Shown one piece after another: positions 9,419 to 21,671 of a stretch of DNA of 64,000 nucleotides. The DNA is taken from positions 134,597 through 198,596 of the forward strand of contig CAVZRE010000066.1 in assembly GCA_963777595.1 (NCBI GenBank), given 5' to 3'. The first letter of the stretch is position 1; each line of letters opens with the position of its first letter. Origin of the DNA: CAVVFX01 sp963777595 (GTDB lineage: Bacteria > Acidobacteriota > Terriglobia > Bryobacterales > Bryobacteraceae). The notes beneath the pieces were generated by a model. The model searched no databases. It was not told where the DNA came from and saw nothing but the letters and a program-made list of their open reading frames with translations. Made by a program: the position numbers and the translations under genes.

Positions 9419-10093
9419 ATGACGTCGCCCACTGCTATCTTTCTTGCGGCTGGATTTCTGTTTGCCTTTTCGATGGCCTTTGCTACTCAGAACCCGCCAA
9501 TCCCCCCTCTATCGAACGACGTGCCCCTCGCGCCTCAGCCCGGAAAACAGACTGCGGTCTTCGCCGGGGGTTGTTTCTGGGGTGTGCAGTCGGTGTTCCA
9601 ACGTGTCAAGGGAGTGCTGTCTACCGCGGCCGGATATTCCGGCGGGTCGGCGAAGACGGCCACGTATCAGCAGGTCGTGACCGAGACCACCGGCCACGCG
9701 GAATCCGTGGAAGTTACCTTTGATCCATCGCAAATCACCTATGGTCAGCTACTGCGGATCTATTTCTCGGTGGCCCACGATCCAACACAACTCAACCGGC
9801 AAGGGCCGGATGTCGGAACGTCCTACAGGTCGGCGATTTTTTATACCAGTGAGGAACAGGAAAAGCTAGCCAAAGCCTACATTGCGCAACTCGATTCCCA
9901 CAAGGTTTTTGGCAAGCCGATCGTGACGGAAGTAACTCCCCTCAAGGCCTTCTACCGGGCCGAGGATTATCATCAGGATTACGCGTATCACAATCCCGGC
10001 AATCCCTACATCCAAGTCTGCGATCTTCCGAAGATATCCGCATTGAAGCAGCAGTTTCCGAATTTGTTTGTAGACTACAAACCCAAGAAGTAG
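9419..10093 (+). CDS. msrA: Peptide methionine sulfoxide reductase MsrA, exported
   Basis: A 224-residue protein with an N-terminal leader (about 1-23) and a full MsrA domain. The catalytic motif GCFWG is at residues 51-55 (nucleophile Cys52). Other family features are GVLSTAAGYSGG, TGHAESVEVTFDP, HDPTQLNRQGPD and YRSAIFY. MsrA reduces methionine-S-sulfoxide in proteins using thioredoxin-type reductants; the leader places this copy outside the cytoplasm. A GGAGG stands just upstream of the ATG. Only one further cysteine, near the C-terminus (QVCDLP), could act as the resolving residue. The convergent membrane protein gene ends five bases away. Confidence 0.95.
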   Translation: MTSPTAIFLAAGFLFAFSMAFATQNPPIPPLSNDVPLAPQPGKQTAVFAGGCFWGVQSVFQRVKGVLSTAAGYSGGSAKTATYQQVVTETTGHAESVEVTFDPSQITYGQLLRIYFSVAHDPTQLNRQGPDVGTSYRSAIFYTSEEQEKLAKAYIAQLDSHKVFGKPIVTEVTPLKAFYRAEDYHQDYAYHNPGNPYIQVCDLPKISALKQQFPNLFVDYKPKK

Positions 10094-10098
10094 CCTGA

Positions 10099-10548
10099 CT
10101 AATTACATTCGGCCGATAGTCTTGTAAACGCCAGAGCCGCTGCTGACAGGGCCAAATCCTGAAGCACGATATCGTAATACCCGTGGACAGACACCAGATC
10201 GATGACAATGATCCATAACCAGACCGTAATCGCCCAGGAGCCGATCCGCGGTTTGAGTGCGATGGTTACCGCGCAGGCAAGTTCGATAAACCCGGCGAGC
10301 ATTGTCATGCCGCCTACCGTCATGTGCAGTAGCGAAGCGATTTTAGGGGAAACGTAAACCTCCCAAGTTGTCAGGAAATGGAAGAACTTGTCAAACCCTG
10401 CGACTGTTGTCAGCGCGATGAAGGCATAATACATAATCTGGTACGCCTGGTAGGTAGCCCTGCTAACTTCAACCTCGGCATCCACCCAGGACGCATCTGC
10501 TGACGACGGAACCTCGGAAACGTCCAATGATTCTATATACTGCGCCAT
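10099..10548 (-). CDS. DoxX-like four-helix membrane protein
   Basis: A 149-residue protein with a short soluble N-terminus (1-35) and four hydrophobic helices at about 37-55, 70-95, 102-122 and 125-140. The segment FDKFFHF in helix 1 and the small size resemble DoxX/SURF4-type membrane proteins, whose roles are mostly unknown (some act in respiration or oxidative stress). It converges with msrA and stands alone. The family call is tentative; the membrane topology is clear. Confidence 0.6.
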   Translation of the reverse strand: MAQYIESLDVSEVPSSADASWVDAEVEVSRATYQAYQIMYYAFIALTTVAGFDKFFHFLTTWEVYVSPKIASLLHMTVGGMTMLAGFIELACAVTIALKPRIGSWAITVWLWIIVIDLVSVHGYYDIVLQDLALSAAALAFTRLSAECN

Positions 10549-10623
10549 TTTCCCGCCTTCCGTACGAACCGCACAGATTCTACATCCGGTTACGGTACTC
10601 GAAGCAAACTACGGGCCAATTGC

Positions 10624-12489
10624 TTAAGTGACGGGAAACTTTACGCCAATCTTCGGTTTTGGCTGTCCCGCCTTGTAGGGCGTCAGTACAATATTCAGTT
10701 CCAGTTCGGTAACCTTTTCCCCTAGCCGGACGATAAGCTTGCGGGTTCCCGTGTTGGGATTCTGCGGCGGAGTGCTATGCGTCGATTCCACATCGAAGAG
10801 CGCATGTCGCGGAGTGAGAATCTCCGCGGCGACGAGCCAGTTATCCTTGCGTAGTTCGGCGCGCTGGCCGGCAAGCGAAACTTCCGCATCCGTGATCATG
10901 CCCCATACCGCCTCCACCGGCTGTTCCGCGTGAATGGAATCCTGAATCAGGACCGCCTGCCGCTGCGCCAGCCCAATTCGCCGTTGCATCGTTTTGATCT
11001 TCCCGGGATAGGCGTGGGAGAGGTCGAACTGGACCCAGGCAAGATCGGGAGTAAATTCGTGCCGGGTAATGTGCCCTTCCGCGTGCACGTCCTGGTTCTC
11101 GCCGTCAATGGTCAGCGTATTATGCGATTCCGTGCGAGTGCGATAGTAGCTGAAATGCGGCCGGGTACCGGGACCGTAGTCGTCCGGGCCCAGATCGATG
11201 GCCCAACGTATCCCGCCAGCCTCGAAGATGAAGCTTCCCAGGTCGAGGTGGGCATGCGGCGCCTTATTGTCGCGCACGGCAGTGGCGAGGAAGAGCGCGT
11301 CTGGATCCTCCCAGTTGCTCCGGAAGGTCGCAATGCCAAGAGAGGGAAAGACTGCATCCAGAGGCCACGCGGGCCCTAATGGTGGTCTCTGATCGCGATC
11401 GTACCAGACGAGGTCGAGGGGTTCGTAATGGTTGGTTCTGTCGATGTGATGGGCCTCCAGCCATGCGAAAGTGGGCTGCGAGACGCGCCTCGCCAGCCAG
11501 AACATCTCGGGTGCGCTACCATCGTCCTCCGCTGCATCTCCGAAGTTGAACACGCGGCCGGTGGGTCCTGTGTTGTAAACGCGGAAACGTCCTGTACGCT
11601 CCAGATGCTTGCTTCCCGGAGACGCCCCATTCGGCCCTCCGCCCAAGCCGAAGTCTGTTCCCACCGCGGTCCCCAATCCTCCCAGCATCAGCGCCACATA
11701 ACGGGTCGCATAGTTCCAGTACGTCTCTCCCTCCGGCCATCCGCCATCCGGTCCGTAGCTGGCAAGGGCGCGGGGCAGGCTATCCACGGCGAAACGCACG
11801 ACCGCTTCGCATTTCTGCATGTCCTCCTCGGCCACGGCCAGCGCGCCGAGAGTGATGCCGCCGTTGCAGACGGGATTCCAATAAAAGTGATTAGTAGTCC
11901 AGCTGATCTGGCGTTCGTAGATCGGGATGGAAGGATCGAGGCCCTTCTGAAAAATTGCGGTCCGAACTACTTGACGATCTTCGGGACTGAGCGCCCCATA
12001 GAGCCAGTCATAGCCGATGGCCATGGCATGCGTGATTTCGGCCGTGTCAAGGAAGTGGGTGGGGTTCCAGTCGCGAAAGGACGCCAGCGAGTGCATCTCT
12101 CTGACAGCTCGATCAAGGTATTGACGCTTACGATCGAGCCGGTACAACAGCGCCAGGGTGTACATGCGGTCGACGGCATGCTGCGGCAGGGCAGACCCGC
12201 GTGACCCCAGGAGGCGGTACTCGACGGGCGCTACATTGATCAGACGGTCGGCATCCCGGGTCAACTCGACGTAAAGCCGGTGAGCCTGCGGGATATCGTG
12301 GATCGTGACGCGGAGGCGCTCGAGGTCCTCGTCGCTGAGCAGCAGACGAGGATGGTCTTTCCGCAAAGTGGCGAGCGCCCGGATAGTTAACGTAGGCGCT
12401 TGGGTCTGGGAGACAGGGACCTGCGCGGCGGCTGGCCCTGCCGCAAGCAGCGCGAGTACGGATCGTCTGGTATGCCCCCGGGACTTCAC
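10624..12489 (-). CDS. Heparinase II/III-like exported protein
   Basis: A 621-residue protein with a Tat-like leader (TRRSVLALLAAG, about 8-25). The N-terminal half is alpha-helical and of the alpha/alpha-toroid kind, with WNPTHFLDTAE, YDWLYG and YWNPVCNGG matching polysaccharide lyases. The C-terminal half is beta-rich, with APHAHLDLGSF and YRTRTESHNTLTIDG, the histidine motifs of heparinase II/III proteins. These enzymes cleave uronic-acid-containing glycans by beta-elimination in the periplasm. The substrate here is unknown. The divergent surface protein and FGGY kinase nearby suggest carbohydrate use, but no polysaccharide utilisation locus is complete here. Confidence 0.88.
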   Translation of the reverse strand: MKSRGHTRRSVLALLAAGPAAAQVPVSQTQAPTLTIRALATLRKDHPRLLLSDEDLERLRVTIHDIPQAHRLYVELTRDADRLINVAPVEYRLLGSRGSALPQHAVDRMYTLALLYRLDRKRQYLDRAVREMHSLASFRDWNPTHFLDTAEITHAMAIGYDWLYGALSPEDRQVVRTAIFQKGLDPSIPIYERQISWTTNHFYWNPVCNGGITLGALAVAEEDMQKCEAVVRFAVDSLPRALASYGPDGGWPEGETYWNYATRYVALMLGGLGTAVGTDFGLGGGPNGASPGSKHLERTGRFRVYNTGPTGRVFNFGDAAEDDGSAPEMFWLARRVSQPTFAWLEAHHIDRTNHYEPLDLVWYDRDQRPPLGPAWPLDAVFPSLGIATFRSNWEDPDALFLATAVRDNKAPHAHLDLGSFIFEAGGIRWAIDLGPDDYGPGTRPHFSYYRTRTESHNTLTIDGENQDVHAEGHITRHEFTPDLAWVQFDLSHAYPGKIKTMQRRIGLAQRQAVLIQDSIHAEQPVEAVWGMITDAEVSLAGQRAELRKDNWLVAAEILTPRHALFDVESTHSTPPQNPNTGTRKLIVRLGEKVTELELNIVLTPYKAGQPKPKIGVKFPVT

Positions 12490-12562
12490 CCTGGTAATAG
12501 TTTATGCGAATTCGGGTACGCTGTTGGCAAAGCTTTCATAAAACTGGGCTGCGATTGCCACG

Positions 12563-15500
12563 CTATTTAACAGCGACGACCGGTTGCGAGTTCACAACCT
12601 GCACGCTGACGCCCGCGGAAAGAGTATTGTCCCGAATTATTAATAATTGCTGGCGTTCGTTGGCGGTCACTGCGGCAGGAATTACAGCGTCCACTTCTTT
12701 GGCATCCACGTAAGATAATGGCAATGGCTGCCCTTGCAACAACACCTGTACGCCGTTCAACGTGGTCGGAAGAGACGGTCCGTTCGCGTTCGGCATAGCG
12801 GAACTCAGACCGGCACCCAGCAGAGAAACCGGAGATCCAGGCGATACCAGACTCGGATACACGGTGCTCACTCCATTGAGAACATGGCTCACCACCCCGG
12901 CAGCCCCATCCGGAGCGGCAGTTACAGCGCCGGAAACCGTCGCCAGCCCCGCCACTACACTCCCCGTGGCAGCGGTGAAATTGTCAACCATCGCAGTGAG
13001 GTTTACATTGGAGACAGCAGCGCTGGGCGTCCAGGTGCCGGACCATGTTCCGGTGCCTTCATCGATTAGCTCAACGGCAGTGCCGTTTTGGGGTCCGATA
13101 AGAGCCTGTACGGAGAGTCCGTTCGTGCGCTTCACAAGGTTGCCGGTATTGCAGTCCTTCGCGATCACCTGTATTGGAACAGGCGTTTGAGCTACTGCGC
13201 GGAATCCTTGTTCCGGACTTTGGAAAACAATAACAAAGCCATCCGCAAAACACCCGGGGGTACTCGTCACGCCCGGCACTATTAAATAGACGTCCACTGT
13301 ATGGATGGTCCCGTCCGCAAATGCCACGCGCGCGACTCCATGCTGCATGCCCGGCGTCAAGCCCTGCAGATTCGCCTGTAGCGAGATTGTGGAAACGCCA
13401 CTGGCCGGAACTGTGCCACTCGCCGGCTTCTGCACGAGCCAGGTACCGTGATTGTCAGCGACTACAGTTGACGTATAAGCGAGCGGGTTGGCTCCCGGAT
13501 TGGTGAGCGTCAGTGTCTCAGCCTCGGAAACGCCGGCTGCAGTCGAGCCCACCAGAACCACGCCCGTAGGCGTTAGTTGGACCGGCGCCTGCGCAGCTAC
13601 CGTGAGAATTACGGTGACCGATTGCGGACTGTTCCCCGCACCCGGCGCGGTCAACGTCACCGAGCCGTAGTAGACTCCCGGAGCCAATCCTTGCGGATTC
13701 GCCGAGAGAGTCACGGGTATGGGAACACTTCCACTTACCGATGACCCGGATGCCGGTGTCGCGTTTAACCAGTTCCCCCCAGACATCGTTTGAGCTGTGA
13801 CGGTCCAATTGATTGGTCCTGAACCTGCGTTGAGCACCGAGAAAGTCTGTGCTGGAGGAGTGGTACCGATAGAAGCAGCGGCTTCGAACAGTATCGCCGT
13901 CTGGCTGAGCAGGATGGATTGTGGCAGCGCGCTGACGGTCATGGTGACCGGAATCGTTTGAGTTTGCGAACCGGCACCGATAGTAATCGCGCCGGCGCAG
14001 GTCTGGTTTGACAATCCCGCGGGGCTCACTTGGACGGCAACATATCCCGGACCCGCAACTGAGGCCGCGCCGGTTCCATTCAACAGGTTCAGCCAACTGC
14101 CGCACGAAGCGGTTTGCACGCTCGTCGAGAAGTTGATCGTGCCGGTCCCAGCGTTGGTCACCAGTAAGAATCGCTGGTCAACGGCAAATCCTTGTGCATA
14201 GTCCAGCATGAGGGACGCCGGTGCAACCGAGAGTTGTGGAGGAAGCGTTCCCGCAACATTTATAGTCACCGGCACAACTACCGCCTTCGGCAAAGTCGGT
14301 CCGGTAATCGTGATTTGCCCGGAATAAGGCGTATTTGCAGCCAGACCGCTATTCGATACGGCGACCGACAAATTGCCGGGCGTCATGCCGCCTCCGCTGA
14401 CACTTAACCAGTTGCCTCCAGAAGAAGTGGAGGCAGCCGCGCTATAGGTGACGGGTCCGGTGTTGCTAAAAATCGATAGAGCTTGGGCCGCAAGGGATCC
14501 CGGAACTTGCGGGTTGACATTGAATGAAAAGCTCGCGGGTGAAACGAGGAGGCTGGCCTGATTGATCGTGATTGACAACTGCTGCGTCGCGACCACTCCC
14601 GCCGCGTCTGTAGCCTGCACCGTAAGACTGACCGGCGCCGGCGTCGAGGTTTTCGGGACGCCGGAAATCACTCCGATCGAAGAAAACAGCGAGAGCCCGG
14701 CGGGAAGCGTCCCGTTAACCATCGCCCAGGACGCCGGCGGAGTTCCACCCGAGATAGTCAACGTGGCGCTGTATGGCACGCTCACAATTCCCGGAGGCAG
14801 TGAAGTGGAGGTAATGGAAAGAGGGCCGTTGATCGAGATGGTAAATGCCTGTCCCGTGGAAACCGTACCGGCCGAGTCGGCGACTGTGATGGTGAAACTG
14901 TATCCTCCGGTGTTGGTTGGAGTGCCGGTCAGTAGTCCCGTGGTCGCATTCAACGTCAGCCCCGGAGGCAGCGCCGCTGACGCAACCGTCCAGCCGCCGT
15001 AAGGGGGGCTGCCACCACTGGCGTTCAACTGCGTGGAATAGGGTGCGTTAAGGGTCCAGTTGGGTAGGGAAGTCGTCGTGATCGTCAGACCGACTGCAAT
15101 ACTGAATGCCTGAGGGCTGGACGTGACTCCGTCGGCGTCCTGAACCGCGACGCTGAAGGTGTAATATCCGTTAGCGATTGGGTTTCCTGAGATCCCCGCG
15201 CTTAATGGATCTAATGACAGACCCTGCGGAAGAGACCCGCTGACTACGGTCCAGTTCGAGTATGGAGAGATTCCTCCAGTCGCCGTCAAGGTGGCTGAAT
15301 AAGCTGCGGCTATCATGCCGTTGGGCAGTAGACCGGGCGTAACGGAAGGAGCGGGCTCAATGTTCAGGATGAATCCTTGAGGCGCTGAAACGGTGCCGCC
15401 GCTATCGCTCACGGTGACAAAAAAGTCATACATTCCGACAGCCGAAGAGCTGCCGGAGAGCACGCCGGTCGCAGCGTTCAGCGTCCAACCGGGAGGAAAT

Positions 15501-15727
15501 GTTCCGCCAAACACGGTCCAACCCGCATACGGCGGCATCCCGCCGCTCGCGAACAAAATCGTGGAATAGGAAGCTCCCGCCGTCTGATTCGGCAGCGCAG
15601 TGGTAGTAATCGTAAGTGGACCTTGCGCCATCGCGCAACAGACCGAAAAGACGGCGAGGCACACCAGAAGCACGGCGCGCAGGCTGTGACAGGGCGTGTT
15701 ACGCCGAATCGTGGGTAGAATCGTCAA
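12563..15727 (-). CDS. Giant secreted protein with putative-Ig and BACON repeats and a Solibacter-type C-terminal domain
   Basis: The open frame extends to 15982, but its first 85 codons lack coding character and cross the divergent kinase start. TTG at 15727, preceded by CAGGGA, gives a good signal peptide (about 1-36, ending CCAMAQ) and a 1054-residue protein. It has about four putative-Ig repeats marked by LPPGLTLN..TGLLTGTP, then several BACON-like repeats (SGGNWLSVS, SCGSWLNLL, NWLNATPASG), and a final domain of about 110 residues beginning VLNGVSTVYPSLVSPGS and ending in NSQPVVAVK. That final module is the one named after Solibacter usitatus. Probably a surface or secreted adhesin-like protein; no catalytic domain seen. 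Confidence 0.85.
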   Translation of the reverse strand: MTILPTIRRNTPCHSLRAVLLVCLAVFSVCCAMAQGPLTITTTALPNQTAGASYSTILFASGGMPPYAGWTVFGGTFPPGWTLNAATGVLSGSSSAVGMYDFFVTVSDSGGTVSAPQGFILNIEPAPSVTPGLLPNGMIAAAYSATLTATGGISPYSNWTVVSGSLPQGLSLDPLSAGISGNPIANGYYTFSVAVQDADGVTSSPQAFSIAVGLTITTTSLPNWTLNAPYSTQLNASGGSPPYGGWTVASAALPPGLTLNATTGLLTGTPTNTGGYSFTITVADSAGTVSTGQAFTISINGPLSITSTSLPPGIVSVPYSATLTISGGTPPASWAMVNGTLPAGLSLFSSIGVISGVPKTSTPAPVSLTVQATDAAGVVATQQLSITINQASLLVSPASFSFNVNPQVPGSLAAQALSIFSNTGPVTYSAAASTSSGGNWLSVSGGGMTPGNLSVAVSNSGLAANTPYSGQITITGPTLPKAVVVPVTINVAGTLPPQLSVAPASLMLDYAQGFAVDQRFLLVTNAGTGTINFSTSVQTASCGSWLNLLNGTGAASVAGPGYVAVQVSPAGLSNQTCAGAITIGAGSQTQTIPVTMTVSALPQSILLSQTAILFEAAASIGTTPPAQTFSVLNAGSGPINWTVTAQTMSGGNWLNATPASGSSVSGSVPIPVTLSANPQGLAPGVYYGSVTLTAPGAGNSPQSVTVILTVAAQAPVQLTPTGVVLVGSTAAGVSEAETLTLTNPGANPLAYTSTVVADNHGTWLVQKPASGTVPASGVSTISLQANLQGLTPGMQHGVARVAFADGTIHTVDVYLIVPGVTSTPGCFADGFVIVFQSPEQGFRAVAQTPVPIQVIAKDCNTGNLVKRTNGLSVQALIGPQNGTAVELIDEGTGTWSGTWTPSAAVSNVNLTAMVDNFTAATGSVVAGLATVSGAVTAAPDGAAGVVSHVLNGVSTVYPSLVSPGSPVSLLGAGLSSAMPNANGPSLPTTLNGVQVLLQGQPLPLSYVDAKEVDAVIPAAVTANERQQLLIIRDNTLSAGVSVQVVNSQPVVAVK

Positions 15728-15802
15728 CGGCAGTTTCCCTGATAGAAAGCTAGCGCGCGTCACACAACCGATCAACGTCGTAAATGGTGCTACGTAGAGT
15801 TC

Positions 15803-17356
15803 GTGAGCCGGGGCGCCTCGTTCCCTGATGGCTTTCCGGCTGCCTGTTCGAAGCGTCCATGTTATAAACAGAGCTTGCCCGCTGATGCTCCCAACATATT
15901 GACCCTTGACGCCGGATCTTCGTCGGTCCGAACGGTATTGTTCGACGCGAAGGGACGGCGTGTCGATGGCTTCGGGACTCAAATTACTTATGCTTTCGAC
16001 ACGACCCCCGACGGCGGCGTACAGATCGACCCTGACCGTTTAGTCGATGTTTGCATCCAAGCGCTCGCTGCGGCCTGCGTGCAGCTTCGTCACGCCAATA
16101 TCCGGCCCGGAGCGGTTGCCTGCGACACTTTCTGGCATAGCATTATGGGCCTCGATCGGGAAGGTCGTCCGGCGACTCCGCTGCTTCACCTGCTCGACAC
16201 TCGCAGCGAGCAGGCAGCCGCAAGATTGCGCCAGCGGATCGACGACAGGGCGCAGCATTCGCGCACCGGGTGCGTACTCCACGCCAGTTATCCCCCGGCG
16301 AAACTGCAATGGTTGTCGGAGACCCAGCCCGACGCATTCAAACGCGTAGTGCGCTGGATGTCGATCGGAGAGTATCTCTTCTACAAAGTGCTGGGTGATG
16401 CGATGCCTTCGACTTCCATGGTATCGGCGAGCGGTTTTTGGGACCAGAATCGCAACGATTACGACGACGAGCTGCTTTCGGTTTTGCCGGTGCGCCGCGA
16501 CCAGTTTTCCGATCCAGCGGCAATGGACCTTCCGCTCACCAGACTGCAATCGGAGTTCAAGGAGAGTTTGTCGGAATTGGACGGCATTCCCTGGTATCCG
16601 GCCTTGGGCGACGGCGCGTGCGACAACATCGGCAGCGGCTGCGCCTCGCCGGAAAATTTCGCATTGATGGTGGGAACCACGGGTGCGATGCGCGCGGTTT
16701 TCGAAAAGGAACAGATCGAAATTCCCGAGGGCTTGTGGTGCTATCGTGTCGACCGGCGTCGCGCAGTGCTAGGCGGCGCGATTTCGAGCGGTGGTGAAGT
16801 CTTCGCGTGGATGAAGCAGACGCTGCAATTACCGGATCCGGCCGAGACCGAGAAGCAGATCGCCGCCATGTCTCCCGGTGCGCACGGCCTGACCATGCTC
16901 CCCTATTTTGCGGGAGAGCGCTCCACCGGATGGCGCTCCGATGCGCGCGCGGCCATTGCGGGAATGGGTGTAGCCACCATGCCGATCGACATTCTGCGCG
17001 CATCCTTGGAATCGGTAGCTCTGCAGTTTCGTAACATCTACGACATCATGGAAGGGCCCATCGGAAGACCGAAGCGGATCATCGCGTCCGGAGGCGCACT
17101 GCTGCATTCAGCGGCCTGGACCTCGATGATGGCGGATGCTTTATCCCGTCCGGTATTGGCTTGCCTGGAGCCGGAAGCCACTGCACGGGGCGCAGCCCTT
17201 CTCGCGCTTGAGAAGATGGGAGTGATCGCCGACTCCAGGGCACTTATACCCAAGACCGGACAAACGTACGAGCCCGTCGAGGCTCACTGGACCGTTTACA
17301 GCGATGAGTTGAAACGGCAACGGGTACTCTACCACAGGTTGTTCGAAGAGCGCTGA
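15803..17356 (+). CDS. FGGY-family carbohydrate kinase
   Basis: A kinase of up to 517 residues. The annotated GTG at 15803 adds an atypical 25-residue extension; TTG at 15875 would start just before the phosphate-binding strand NILTLDAGSSSVRTVLFD. Further FGGY features are TFWHSIMG, the GDGACDNIGSG phosphate loop, MVGTTGAMRAV, and the C-terminal ASGGALLHSAAWTSMMAD. These enzymes phosphorylate sugars such as gluconate, xylulose or glycerol; the closest look is to the gluconokinase/xylulokinase branch. The KdsC-like phosphatase follows 34 bases downstream, probably in the same transcript. Substrate not assigned. Confidence 0.88.
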   Translation: MSRGASFPDGFPAACSKRPCYKQSLPADAPNILTLDAGSSSVRTVLFDAKGRRVDGFGTQITYAFDTTPDGGVQIDPDRLVDVCIQALAAACVQLRHANIRPGAVACDTFWHSIMGLDREGRPATPLLHLLDTRSEQAAARLRQRIDDRAQHSRTGCVLHASYPPAKLQWLSETQPDAFKRVVRWMSIGEYLFYKVLGDAMPSTSMVSASGFWDQNRNDYDDELLSVLPVRRDQFSDPAAMDLPLTRLQSEFKESLSELDGIPWYPALGDGACDNIGSGCASPENFALMVGTTGAMRAVFEKEQIEIPEGLWCYRVDRRRAVLGGAISSGGEVFAWMKQTLQLPDPAETEKQIAAMSPGAHGLTMLPYFAGERSTGWRSDARAAIAGMGVATMPIDILRASLESVALQFRNIYDIMEGPIGRPKRIIASGGALLHSAAWTSMMADALSRPVLACLEPEATARGAALLALEKMGVIADSRALIPKTGQTYEPVEAHWTVYSDELKRQRVLYHRLFEER

Positions 17357-17390
17357 ATCACATGACTGAACCGATAGGAGAAACAACGGC

Positions 17391-17933
17391 GTGTCTGCCG
17401 ACATACAAGCTTTAGCTTCCAAAATCAAAATGATCCTGATGGACGTGGACGGCGTACTGACGGATGGCATTCTGCTCAACGTGCCCGACTCCCAGGGCAA
17501 CATGGTCGAAACCAAAGGGTTTGATTCGCAGGATGGAATTTCGCTGCAGTGGTGCAGTTGGTATGGCATTAAGACCGGCGTGATCAGCGGGCGTGTCTCC
17601 CCGGCAACCGCCGAGCGTGCCAGGCAATGCAAGATGGCTTATGTGTACCAAGGGCACATCGAGAAAATTCCGATCCTCGAAGAGATCCTCGCCGACGCCA
17701 AAATAGATTCGTCGGAAGTCGCCTATATCGGCGACGATTTGACGGACGTCGTGCTGTTTCATCGAGTGGGTTTGGCGATAGCTACCGCCAATGCCCGCGA
17801 CGAAGTCAAGCGCGAGGCCCATTACATCACGCGCCGTCCGGGCGGCAATGCAGCGGTCCGCGAGGTGGTGGAGATGATTCTACAAGCGCGAGGAATCTGG
17901 GCGGAGATTTTAAAGAAGTACGAGATATCGTAA
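17391..17933 (+). CDS. kdsC: KdsC-like HAD phosphatase (KDO-8-phosphate phosphatase family)
   Basis: A 180-residue member of the HAD YrbI/KdsC family. The nucleophile motif is ILMDVDGVLTDG (near residues 13-24), motif II is GVISGR, and the acid motif is VAYIGDDLTDVVLFHRVG; the C-terminal RRPGGNAAVREVVEMIL tail is the family feature that closes the active site. It lacks a cap domain, as expected. KdsC releases phosphate from 3-deoxy-D-manno-octulosonate 8-phosphate for lipopolysaccharide; related proteins act on sialic acid precursors. No kdsA, kdsB or kdsD lies nearby, and the upstream neighbour is an FGGY kinase, so the exact substrate is uncertain. GTG start. Confidence 0.85.
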   Translation: MSADIQALASKIKMILMDVDGVLTDGILLNVPDSQGNMVETKGFDSQDGISLQWCSWYGIKTGVISGRVSPATAERARQCKMAYVYQGHIEKIPILEEILADAKIDSSEVAYIGDDLTDVVLFHRVGLAIATANARDEVKREAHYITRRPGGNAAVREVVEMILQARGIWAEILKKYEIS

Positions 17934-18008
17934 CCGGCGCCGCCCGGAACTGCGGGGCCAACAGATTTCACGGTTCGGCTTGGGAGTTTCCACGCAACAC
18001 GGATCTCG

Positions 18009-18710
18009 TCATGAGCGAAACTTCCATAGAATCTGCCGCAGAATCCCGAGCACCAGAGGAGCATCGCGCGAGGTGAGTCGAATGCGCCGGACAAACCTGC
18101 GAACCTTTAACTCGATGGATGTCGCGACGATCCGGTTGGTATAACCCGACTCGCGGAGGACCTCCAGCATCATGCGAGTTATCTGTTCCGCATCCGAACC
18201 TTCCACCCGCCGCGGACCCAGCGGCATCGAAAAATCGAGCGCCGGCTGTCGAATCAACTCATACAAACACACCGCGACCGCTTGCCCCAAGTTCATCGAT
18301 GGCGTCTGCGGACTCGTCGGAATATGCACCAAGTGGTGACAGAATGCCAGTTCTTCGTTGCTGAGTCCAAACTTCTCAGAGCCAAATAAGAGCGCCACCG
18401 GACCTTGATTCGCGCGGATAACAGGAGACGCCTCTGCCAGTGTCAACAGCGGCTGTTGCAACTCACGGTGGCCGATGGCCGTTGTGCCAATAACCAGGGT
18501 GCAATCCCGAAGCGCGTCTGCGACCTGACCATGCAGTTCGGCCGATTGCAAAACGGGCGCTCCGCCGACGGCCGAGACCGCCTCGCGAAACGCCGGATCA
18601 TAAGGGTTGACCACGCTCAGGCGATGAAAGCCGAAGTTGCTGATTGCGCGCGCCGCCGCCCCGATATTCAGCGGGTTTCGGGGCTGGCAGAGAACTACAC
18701 GGAGATCCAC
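18009..18710 (-). CDS. trmJ: TrmJ-like tRNA/rRNA 2'-O-methyltransferase (SPOUT)
   Basis: A 233-residue SpoU/TrmH-type protein. Motif 1 is VVLCQPRNPLNIGAAARAISNFG, motif 2 VALLFGSEKFGLSNEEL and motif 3 IPTSPQTPSMNLGQAVAVCLYEL, which together form the trefoil-knot SAM site. This pattern and the roughly 240-residue length match TrmJ (LasT) proteins, which methylate the ribose at tRNA position 32 in the cytoplasm. The gene follows aconitase by 14 bases on the same strand and may be cotranscribed with it. Exact target base not proven. Confidence 0.87.
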   Translation of the reverse strand: MDLRVVLCQPRNPLNIGAAARAISNFGFHRLSVVNPYDPAFREAVSAVGGAPVLQSAELHGQVADALRDCTLVIGTTAIGHRELQQPLLTLAEASPVIRANQGPVALLFGSEKFGLSNEELAFCHHLVHIPTSPQTPSMNLGQAVAVCLYELIRQPALDFSMPLGPRRVEGSDAEQITRMMLEVLRESGYTNRIVATSIELKVRRFVRRIRLTSRDAPLVLGILRQILWKFRS

Positions 18711-18724
18711 CGCGGCGAATCCGG

Positions 18725-21415
<2,691 letters not shown>

Positions 21416-21671
21416 GGGCTACCTTTAGTGTAACGTGGGGCGGGTGTGATGCAAAGAGAGACATGCGCCGGTTTACACACTGCTCTGTTCGCTTTCTTCT
21501 TGCGGACGGGGAGATTTCGGCGGTGTTTGCCGACCAGACCGAGCCCAAACCTCTCCGATGCGGGCCGCCCTGTGGCGGAGGTGCTGGATGACCCGCACCA
21601 TCCGACTTCACGCCAAGGGCACTCTGGATGTCTGGCGTGTCTATCGCTCCCGGTAAACCGGAGTTCAGGTC

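Noticed and set aside
11428..12204. Open frame of 258 codons on the plus strand
   Set aside because: It lies entirely within the heparinase-like gene on the other strand and has no coding features.
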